From Nocardia fluminea (GTDB lineage Bacteria > Actinomycetota > Actinomycetes > Mycobacteriales > Mycobacteriaceae): DNA of 64,000 bases. Numbering within the stretch: position 1 is the stretch's first letter; each line of letters opens with the position of its first letter. Below are positions 58,255 through 64,000 of this stretch, one piece after another. The notes below the pieces were generated by a model, which searched no databases, had not been told where the DNA came from, and was given only the letters and a program-made list of their open reading frames with translations. A program made the translations under genes and the position numbers. The stretch is taken from assembly GCF_002846365.1 (NCBI RefSeq), contig NZ_PJMW01000002.1, positions 3,162,001-3,226,000 on the forward strand. Reading direction: 5' to 3'.

Positions 58255-59003
58255 CGAATGTCGACCACGTCGGGCCGATACCGATGATCGGCGTACCAGG
58301 CCAGCGTCTTGCGGATGCCCCAGGCGCGCACGCGCCGGTTCGAGCCGTACACCCGCACGTCCCGGCGCAAACCATAGTCGGTGGTGATCGTACGCACCGC
58401 GTTGACCAACGCCCGGTCCTCGTGCAGATCCTCGATCGCGGTGCGCGGGAATCCGCCTGCGGCGACATACAATTCGGCGGTGATGGCCATGTTGCACCCC
58501 GGTGTCATCACATACGGGCCGAGATACCCGGGATCCCGGTTTCCCGAACGCACTTTGCCGAATGCCGACGCCACCTCCAGGGCTACCCGGATGATCGTGC
58601 GGTCGATCCAGGAAACGCCTTCGTCGGTGCGCGGAATCAGCTGACCGCTGACCAGTCGCAACCCGGAGCCGAACCCGGCCTTGATCCGCTGCGTCCAGTC
58701 CGGGGCGGGCAGGCAGTCGGCGTCGGTGCGCGCGAGGTAGGTGGCGCCCTGGGAGATCGCGTACCGCATCCCGGTGTCGGCGGCGGCGCCGGTGCCCTTC
58801 TGCTGCTCGTCGATCACCACGATGCGCGGCAGCGGATGGGCGGCGGCGAACGCCCGGACCACGTCGGCGGTGCGATCGGTGGAGTTGTTGTCGACCACCA
58901 CCACCGTGAAATCCGTATCCCGTTGCGCTGCGACGGCATCCAGCGTAGTGCCGATGCCCCGTTCCTCGTCGAAGGCGGGGATCACCACCCACAGTGCGCT
59001 CAC
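58251..59003 (-). CDS. Family 2 glycosyltransferase in the beta-lactone operon
   Basis: A 250-residue GT-A fold enzyme with the N-terminal VVIPAFDEERGIGTTLDAV strand, VVDNNSTDRTADVV, the DxD-type metal motif TDADC (residues 93-97) and the acceptor/base region EDLHEDRAL. No membrane helix is seen. It begins inside the nltD stop (ATGA) and ends inside the nltC start (GTGA), so it is embedded between two core genes. In the described nltABCD locus these are the core genes; a sugar on the lactone or its hydroxyl is a possible but unproven consequence. Confidence 0.85.
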   Translation of the reverse strand: MSALWVVIPAFDEERGIGTTLDAVAAQRDTDFTVVVVDNNSTDRTADVVRAFAAAHPLPRIVVIDEQQKGTGAAADTGMRYAISQGATYLARTDADCLPAPDWTQRIKAGFGSGLRLVSGQLIPRTDEGVSWIDRTIIRVALEVASAFGKVRSGNRDPGYLGPYVMTPGCNMAITAELYVAAGGFPRTAIEDLHEDRALVNAVRTITTDYGLRRDVRVYGSNRRVRAWGIRKTLAWYADHRYRPDVVDIR

Positions 59004-60019
59004 GCGTCCTCCAGCAGCCGGTCCAGCCCGCCGACCTGGTCGACCCAGCGGTGGAAGTCGTCCAGGCCGGTCGGGAACGGCACCTCCGGTCGATAGCCCA
59101 GTTCGCGGGTGGCTCGTGAGATGTCATAGGTCGCCGACCGGGTGACGAGCGCGACCGCGTACCGCGACAGCGGCGGAGTCCACCGCTGGGCGACCGCCGG
59201 TATCCGCCAGAGCGTTTCGATCGCCGCCAGAGCCCCGCCGAGCACCGGCGCGGGCACCGTCACGCTCGGTCCGCGCAGCGAGAACCGCGCCGCCACCGCG
59301 TCCAGGGCCGCCCACACCGACACCGGCTCCGCGTCGGCGATGAAATACGCACGCCCACCGACCTTCTCGGCGGTCAGCGCCAGCGCGACAGCGTCGACGA
59401 GATGGTCGATGTAGCACAGCGAAGCCCGAACCTCGCGCCCGCCGGACAGATCCGGTAGCCGTCCCGCGCGCAACTTCGCCAGAATCTGCACGATCGGCCC
59501 GTGCCGGTCGCCGGGTCCCCAGACCGCGCGCGGCCGCAACGAACACGTCGTGAACTCCGGCGTATCGGCGGCCAGCACCAATTGCTCGGCCACAGCTTTG
59601 GTTTCGCAGTAGCTGTTCAGAAAGCGGGCGGGGTAGGGCACGGTCTCATCGATCCCGATCTGATCACCGCCGTCGGGAGCCATCAACGCACTCGGACTGC
59701 CGATGAACACGAACCGTCGCACTCCGGCGGCGGCGGCTTCCTGCATCAGTCGATCGGTCCCGGCTACATTCACCGCGAAAAAGTCCGCGGGCCTGCCGAA
59801 TTCGCCGAGCAGAGCGGCCGCGTGCACCACCGCGCGCACCCCGGCAACGGCCGCGGCCAGCGCACCCGCGTCCGCGAGGTCGGCCACCGCCACCTCGACA
59901 CCCCGCGGTGCCGACGCCGGATCCCGGACCATCGCCCGAACGGGCACCCCGCGCGCCACCAGCCCGCGCACGACGGCCCCGCCGACGAACCCGTTCGCGC
60001 CGGTCACCAGCACTGTCAT
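59000..60019 (-). CDS. nltD: NAD(P)-dependent reductase, OleD/NltD-like
   Basis: A 339-residue extended SDR of the 3-beta-hydroxysteroid-dehydrogenase type, with TGANGFVGGAVV at the N-terminus and the catalytic YxxxK as Tyr137-Lys141 (SYCETKAVAE), and a Ser around residue 108-110. OleD-type enzymes reduce the 2-alkyl-3-ketoacid to the beta-hydroxy acid, the substrate for OleC-type ring closure. Its start lies 58 bp after the small membrane-protein stop. A C-terminal extension from residue 260 includes a hydrophobic stretch (LGGALAAIETLWRIP). Confidence 0.85.
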   Translation of the reverse strand: MTVLVTGANGFVGGAVVRGLVARGVPVRAMVRDPASAPRGVEVAVADLADAGALAAAVAGVRAVVHAAALLGEFGRPADFFAVNVAGTDRLMQEAAAAGVRRFVFIGSPSALMAPDGGDQIGIDETVPYPARFLNSYCETKAVAEQLVLAADTPEFTTCSLRPRAVWGPGDRHGPIVQILAKLRAGRLPDLSGGREVRASLCYIDHLVDAVALALTAEKVGGRAYFIADAEPVSVWAALDAVAARFSLRGPSVTVPAPVLGGALAAIETLWRIPAVAQRWTPPLSRYAVALVTRSATYDISRATRELGYRPEVPFPTGLDDFHRWVDQVGGLDRLLEDA

Positions 60020-60077
60020 CGCGCTACGTCGTCCCGTGGACGATGTCGCGAGCCGCAGCCGAGCGGTGCCGCCCCGG

Positions 60078-60437
60078 TCACTGCCGGCCCTCGCCCAGCG
60101 TTCTCCACCAGGTCGCGCCGAGCAGCATGGTCATCACGGCCGCCCGGCGACCCGAGATTCCCCGCTCAGCGGCCACTTTCCGGGCCGCCGGAATCTGCGC
60201 GGCATGCACGCCGACGCTCAGCACCACATCGATCCAGAACGCCACCCGCAGCCACCGGGCCCGGAACGGCCGCACCACACCGGCGATCAGGAAGATCCAG
60301 CCGATCACCGGAATCGATCGCAGGGCCAGTACCGTCGCCTGGCTCGGTACCCCGCCCGGAGTGTCGGCCGACGCGCGATGGCGACCGTGCCGGGGCTCGC
60401 TCACCGGCTCCGGAACAAGATGCAGAGACCGTGTCAC
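60078..60437 (-). CDS. Small membrane protein in the beta-lactone operon
   Basis: A 119-residue protein with a basic N-terminus and two or three hydrophobic segments (about residues 38-60, 65-80 and 98-112). No known family is recognised. It overlaps the nltB stop by 4 bp (GTGA) and precedes nltD, so it belongs to the operon and could form a membrane platform, transporter component or enzyme subunit. It is not part of the published four-gene core that I know of. Confidence 0.75.
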   Translation of the reverse strand: MTRSLHLVPEPVSEPRHGRHRASADTPGGVPSQATVLALRSIPVIGWIFLIAGVVRPFRARWLRVAFWIDVVLSVGVHAAQIPAARKVAAERGISGRRAAVMTMLLGATWWRTLGEGRQ

Positions 60438-61300
60438 CGCACACCAACCCCTCGATAGGTCACTGCCGCCGCGGTGGGTCCACCATCGGCGGCGACGAAC
60501 AGCAACGGACGTTCGGCCAGTCCCGCGTCGCGTGCCGCCACGAACGCGGCGGTCAACGCGGAAGTGTGTGCGTCCGAAGCGAAGTCGTCGGTCACCACCG
60601 CGCCCACGCCGAGCCGGGCCGCCAGTTCATCGGCGAAGTCCGCGGTCGGTCTACCGCACAGCAGCACCACCTGTCCGGCCTCGATACCGTCCGCCGCCAA
60701 CGCTTCGCGCGCCGCGATGGTCGCGTGTTCGACGAGTTCCGCTGTCCCGGCGAGCAATTCCACCGTCAGCGAGGAGCGCCCTTCGGCTCCCATCGCGGAC
60801 AACTTCACGTACCCCTGCGGGTCGGGCAGTACGTCGCCCGCGCTCACATGGACTCCGCCGAAGCCCACGGCCTCGGCGGAATTCTCGAGCACGAGAGCCG
60901 CCCCGACGGGCTCGAACGCGAACTCCACATCGGCCCGGCCCGACGGATGCGCGTCTCCCGAGACGACCACGACATGCCCGGCGGGCAGATCCGCCAGCAG
61001 CGACGCGGCCACCCCTACCGCGTTCACCACCCCGCAGGCACCGTTCATCAGATCGAACGACAAGCACGGCACGTCACCGCGCCGATAGTCCAAGCCGATC
61101 CCCGCGGCCTGCTGGATCAGCGCCGCGACCGCCGGTTCCACGAGGTTCGCGTCGCGATAGACCCCCACGTTGATCAGTGCGTCGACCTGCTCCGGCGAAC
61201 AGCCGGCTCCTGTCAACGCGTCGCGCGCGGCGCTTGCCGCCTGTCCCACCGAGCTGACTCCGCCGCTGCGCGTCACTGCCGAAGAAATGATGATTCCCAT
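60434..61300 (-). CDS. nltB: Degenerate OleA-like thiolase, NltB candidate
   Basis: A 288-residue KAS III/thiolase-fold protein. Cys89 is retained in MNGACG, and Glu55 lies in NLVEPAVAA, the region that holds the cross-subunit Glu in OleA. The His motif is absent (LLCGRPTADF) and the catalytic Asn motif GNTS appears to be AHTSA. Length is about 50 residues below NltA. It fits a heterodimer partner that completes the NltA active site. It starts 6 bp after the NltA stop. Confidence 0.85.
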   Translation of the reverse strand: MGIIISSAVTRSGGVSSVGQAASAARDALTGAGCSPEQVDALINVGVYRDANLVEPAVAALIQQAAGIGLDYRRGDVPCLSFDLMNGACGVVNAVGVAASLLADLPAGHVVVVSGDAHPSGRADVEFAFEPVGAALVLENSAEAVGFGGVHVSAGDVLPDPQGYVKLSAMGAEGRSSLTVELLAGTAELVEHATIAAREALAADGIEAGQVVLLCGRPTADFADELAARLGVGAVVTDDFASDAHTSALTAAFVAARDAGLAERPLLFVAADGGPTAAAVTYRGVGVR

Positions 61301-61306
61301 ACTGTC

Positions 61307-62335
61307 CTATACCCGCAGATCGCCGATTGTCACCGACAAGAATCCGGCGACCACCCCGGAAGCCGCCGGTACGAGCAGTACCTTCGACCCCGGCGCGATC
61401 AGTCCCTGCCGCAACGCGTCGTGCAGCACCACGAAATGTGAGGTCGACGCGGTATTGCCGTATCTGTCCAGCACCGCGAGGCCCGGCGGCATGGCCGCGT
61501 CGAATTCGCGCTCGGCGATCTTGTTGATCAATTCCACAGCGGGGCCACTGAATTGGTGGTGGATCAGGTAGTCGTAACCCTCCTCGGCGAAGCTGGACCC
61601 GCGGGCGGCCAGGAACTCCAGCTGCCGCGAGGTCCACAGCAGGTACCGGGACTCGTTGTGCATCGCCCGATTGTCGGTGTAGAGCGCGACTCCCGGCCCC
61701 TGGTCGCTGGGCATCCCGAGGCACAGCTTCGCGAAAGCGGCGCTGGTGTTGAGCTCCACATAGTCGAGTCCGGGCCCGTCGGTGCCGTCGAGCACCACGG
61801 CCGCCCCGGCATCGCCGACGGTGAGCGAGGCGAACTGCGGGTCGTATTTCTGCGAGATCTCCCGCACCGCGGTGTCGGCGATCGGCGTGATGCACTCCCC
61901 GGACACCACCATGCCGCGACGCACCGCCCCGGATCGAATCATCCTGTCCAGCAGCAGAACTCCGGTCATCATCCCGGCGCACGCGTTGGACACGTCGAAG
62001 TGGATCGCCCGTTTCGCCCCGAGCGCGGTGCGCAGCATCAGGGCGAACGACGGTTCCAGGCAGAAGTCCTCGCCGCGAGTCCGGGTGATCGAGCAGGAGA
62101 TGATCACGTCCAGGTCGGCGGCGGCGTAACGCGAATTGTCCAGTGCGCTGCGGGCGGCGGCGAGGGCGATGGTGAACGAGTCCTCGGAATCGCCGCGCAC
62201 CCTGCGTGCCCTGACTCCGCTGACCTTCTCCAGATCCAGCGGCGCGTCGACGGCCAGCTGCGCCAGCAAGTCCGCCGTGGTCACTTCCCTGGCCGGCAGA
62301 TACGCGCCGACGGCTTCGATTGTCGAACTCACCAT
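61307..62335 (-). CDS. nltA: OleA-like thiolase, NltA candidate
   Basis: A 342-residue KAS III-like enzyme that would join two acyl-CoAs by non-decarboxylative Claisen condensation. The catalytic triad is intact: Cys119 (SNACAGMM), His260 (IHHQFS) and Asn294 (YGNTASTS); Glu94 lies in FCLEPSF, matching the OleA Glu117 region. GGAAGTGA lies 8 nt upstream of the ATG. A -10-like TAGGAT (62393-62398, minus strand) 57 bp upstream probably starts the operon transcript. It is the first gene and the best candidate for the entry step. Confidence 0.88.
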   Translation of the reverse strand: MVSSTIEAVGAYLPAREVTTADLLAQLAVDAPLDLEKVSGVRARRVRGDSEDSFTIALAAARSALDNSRYAAADLDVIISCSITRTRGEDFCLEPSFALMLRTALGAKRAIHFDVSNACAGMMTGVLLLDRMIRSGAVRRGMVVSGECITPIADTAVREISQKYDPQFASLTVGDAGAAVVLDGTDGPGLDYVELNTSAAFAKLCLGMPSDQGPGVALYTDNRAMHNESRYLLWTSRQLEFLAARGSSFAEEGYDYLIHHQFSGPAVELINKIAEREFDAAMPPGLAVLDRYGNTASTSHFVVLHDALRQGLIAPGSKVLLVPAASGVVAGFLSVTIGDLRV

Positions 62336-62392
62336 GCTTGTTCACTTCCAGATATCGCGTGATGCACGGATCACCACCAGCGCATCTCGTCG

Positions 62393-62398
62393 ATCCTA
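62393..62398 (-). promoter_or_regulatory. -10 box candidate for the nlt operon
   Basis: TAGGAT on the minus strand, 57 bp upstream of the nltA start; its -35 would fall within the palindrome at 62413-62434. Confidence 0.4.
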
Positions 62399-62408
62399 GC
62401 CACAGACC

Positions 62409-62437
62409 TTCACTAATCGGGCCTGCTCGATTAGATT
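62409..62437 (+). promoter_or_regulatory. P450 promoter (-35 and -10)
   Basis: TTCACT (62409-62414) and TAGATT (62432-62437) are separated by exactly 17 bp. The -10 ends 8 nt before the GTG at 62446, which implies a leaderless transcript. Confidence 0.6.
62413..62434. promoter_or_regulatory. 22-bp palindrome between nltA and the P450
   Basis: CTAATCG (62413-62419) and CGATTAG (62428-62434) are perfect arms around an 8-nt spacer. The site lies across the P450 -35 to -10 interval and the probable -35 of nltA, so one repressor could control both directions. Confidence 0.62.
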
Positions 62438-62445
62438 CTGCCGGG

Positions 62446-63657
62446 GTGTGGAGTTCCGCCCGACGCCATGAACTAACCCTACTCGCCGCTGGTCAACCCT
62501 GGTTGCCCGGATTATTGCTGCTGGGACGGTTCGCGCGGCCGATCCGCAAGGTGCCCGAACTCGGCTGGTTCGTCGCCGATCCGCTGGTGGCCCGCCAGAT
62601 CTACAACGACAGCACACATTTCAGCATCGTGTCCGAGGGCGCGGCCGGGCACTGGTGGGCGCAGGTCATCGGCGACTGGGTGGAGGATCTGTTCGAGGGA
62701 CCCGGCCATACCGACCTGCGGACCAAGGTGCGCGACCTGTTCACCCTCGCCCACACCGATGCCCTGGTCGAGCGTGTGATCGGCCCTGACTTGCGTGACC
62801 TGCGCGAACGCCTCGCGGCCGGCGAGACCGTCGACATCGCCGCCCGCGCGCAGATCCTGGTCGGCCGCAGCGTCTCCGACCTGGTCGGGATGCGCCCCGA
62901 AGACATCGCCGCGGCGATCGGCGGCGACTACACCGACGACCAGGACGCGCTGTTCCTGCGCCTGTTCCATCATGTCGAAGAGCTGGTGAACCTGGGTTTC
63001 GGCACCATGGCCTCGACCACCCTCGACCCGGTCGCGCTGGCCCGCGCCCGTGAGCTGGCCACCCAGCTCGCCGTCAACGTTCCCGACGCGTACGCCCGCG
63101 CCGACCCCGACACCACCCTCGGCCGCTGCCGCGAACTGGGCCTCGACGTCGAGCACGCGGGCGGCCTGGCGATCCTGATGGCCGTCGCGGGCACCGACAC
63201 GCTCGCCAGCGCGATGACCAGAATGGTCGCGATCATGCACGACACCGGCCAGCACCGCGCGCTGCTCGCCGCCCCCGACCGCTTGCCCGACGCGGTCCGC
63301 GAGACTCTGCGCGTGACGAGCCCGGCCTACCTGGTCGGCCGCTCGGTCACCGCGGACGTCCGCGTCGCCGACCGCGACCTGCGGGCGGGCGAGCACGTGA
63401 AGATCCTCACCTGGACCATCAACAACGCGGCGGGGGAGTTCCGGGTCGACCGGGAGTACAACCCGGAAACCCGCCAGCTCTGGTTCGGCGGGGGCCGCCA
63501 CCTCTGCCTCGGCGCCCAACTGGTCCACTCCGAACTCACCGCGCTGCTCGAAGCGTTGACTGCCGCCGGTCGCCCGTGGGAGATCGTCGAACGCCGTTAC
63601 CGCAGAAAGGTTTTCATCCCCACCTACGAGAAGCTCCGCATCCGCCTCGCGTCGTGA
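62446..63657 (+). CDS. Cytochrome P450, divergent from the beta-lactone operon
   Basis: A 403-residue P450. The I-helix has AGTDT (Asp-Thr acid-alcohol pair), the K-helix ETLR, and the haem loop is FGGGRHLCLG with Cys354, fully canonical. It is only distantly similar to the P450 at 12442-13776. The GTG at 62446 is chosen because of the promoter just upstream; an in-frame ATG 126 bp upstream would lie inside the operon control region. It might oxidise the lactone or its acyl chain. Confidence 0.9.
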   Translation: MWSSARRHELTLLAAGQPWLPGLLLLGRFARPIRKVPELGWFVADPLVARQIYNDSTHFSIVSEGAAGHWWAQVIGDWVEDLFEGPGHTDLRTKVRDLFTLAHTDALVERVIGPDLRDLRERLAAGETVDIAARAQILVGRSVSDLVGMRPEDIAAAIGGDYTDDQDALFLRLFHHVEELVNLGFGTMASTTLDPVALARARELATQLAVNVPDAYARADPDTTLGRCRELGLDVEHAGGLAILMAVAGTDTLASAMTRMVAIMHDTGQHRALLAAPDRLPDAVRETLRVTSPAYLVGRSVTADVRVADRDLRAGEHVKILTWTINNAAGEFRVDREYNPETRQLWFGGGRHLCLGAQLVHSELTALLEALTAAGRPWEIVERRYRRKVFIPTYEKLRIRLAS

Positions 63658-63665
63658 ACACCCGG

Positions 63666-63697
63666 GAAGGCCCCGTCCTCGAATGGACGGGGCCTTC
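63666..63697. terminator. Perfect 13-bp hairpin after the P450
   Basis: Arms 63666-63678 and 63685-63697 (GAAGGCCCCGTCC and complement) lie between the convergent P450 and the partial gene at the window edge. Confidence 0.8.
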
Positions 63698-63707
63698 GCG
63701 ACGATCC

Positions 63708-64000
63708 CTACTGGTTCTCGGGGGCGTTGATCCGGTTGTGGAAGCCGATGCCGATGGCGATCGCGGCGGGGACGCCGGTCAGGACCAGGCCGGCGGCCGC
63801 GCCCAGGGGGATGCCGACGGCGGCACCGGCGAGGCAGCCCGCGATACCGGTGGCGCCGCCGAGGGCGAGCACCGGGATGCCCAGGACCAGGCCGCCGACG
63901 CCACCGATGGCGCAGCCGGCGAGGCCACCGGTGAGGGTGCCGACGAGGGTGCCGATGGCGGTGATGATGCCGAACTGGGTGGCAGCGGCGCCGACGGCGT
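63708..64000 (-). CDS. Gly/Ala-rich glycine-zipper-like membrane protein (partial)
   Basis: The reverse frame is open from the window edge to a TAG at 63708-63710; 97 residues are visible. Composition is dominated by Gly, Ala, Leu, Ile and Val with small-residue motifs (GGLAGCAIGG, GGATGIAGCLAGAAVG), and the tail GFHNRINAPENQ is hydrophilic. This looks like a membrane-inserted glycine-zipper protein, of a type frequent in Nocardia. The start is outside the window. Function is unknown. Confidence 0.7.
   Translation of the reverse strand, partial: AVGAAATQFGIITAIGTLVGTLTGGLAGCAIGGVGGLVLGIPVLALGGATGIAGCLAGAAVGIPLGAAAGLVLTGVPAAIAIGIGFHNRINAPENQ

Noticed and set aside
58255..59127. Extension of the AMP-ligase frame upstream to 59127, making an apparent 795-residue protein.
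   Set aside because: The extra N-terminus is Arg-rich shadow sequence of the glycosyltransferase gene. The GTG at 58254, overlapping the GT stop, gives a normal ligase.

Overview
The window is high-GC actinobacterial DNA. The best fit is a mycolic-acid-forming Nocardiaceae, most likely Nocardia or a close relative. Evidence for this is the gene order, which reproduces several blocks of the Mycobacterium tuberculosis chromosome: rmlD-wbbL-GDP-mannose pyrophosphorylase with a divergent LytR-CpsA-Psr gene; manA-(Rv3256c)-manB-(Rv3258c)-(Rv3259)-whiB2-fbiA-fbiB; alkB-rubA-rubB-tetR-sahH-tmk-mtrA-mtrB-lpqB-comF-hpf; and the desaturase/ferredoxin-reductase/acyltransferase block beside secA. Many genes start with GTG, and many neighbours overlap by 4 bp (ATGA or GTGA). 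I saw no tRNA, rRNA, insertion sequence, integrase or CRISPR array.

Layout. 1-7031: a flavin monooxygenase coupled to a fused ABC exporter, then a type-B carboxylesterase. 7100-12344: cell-envelope sugar genes (rhamnose and GDP-mannose supply, arabinogalactan linker rhamnosyltransferase) and a divergent LCP ligase gene. 12442-22500: an accessory stretch with a P450, a dicarboxylate-sensing two-component system with its DctA transporter, a TetR gene with two clear operator-like palindromes, an FAD amine-oxidase-like protein and two tandem cation-efflux paralogues. 22602-31415: mannose-phosphate enzymes, whiB2, coenzyme F420 genes fbiA/fbiB and a Nudix gene. 31616-35146: an alkane-hydroxylase operon with two rubredoxins and a TetR regulator, followed by a second alkB. 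35177-43841: ahcY, tmk, mtrAB-lpqB, comF and hpf. 43889-53682: bluB, two membrane desaturases, their ferredoxin reductase, a WS/DGAT-type acyltransferase and secA. 53760-55155: a probable BrnT/BrnA-like toxin-antitoxin pair and a DUF4352 protein. 55389-63657: a secondary-metabolite locus.

The most exciting region is 56740-62335, read on the minus strand. It holds two OleA-like thiolases (one with a degenerate active site), a small membrane protein, an OleD-like reductase, a family 2 glycosyltransferase and an OleC-like AMP-forming enzyme, nearly all translationally coupled. No OleB decarboxylase is present. This is the logic of the nocardiolactone (nltABCD) beta-lactone pathway, here carrying an embedded glycosyltransferase, a divergent P450 sharing a palindromic control region, and a nearby PapA-like acyltransferase. 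A decorated long-chain beta-lactone is therefore a reasonable prediction, but it is an inference.

A general lipid and hydrocarbon theme links much of the window: alkane hydroxylation, desaturation, wax/TAG-type acyl transfer, beta-lactone assembly and envelope glycan synthesis. The two-component systems (DcuS/R-like and MtrAB) and WhiB2 add environmental and cell-cycle control.
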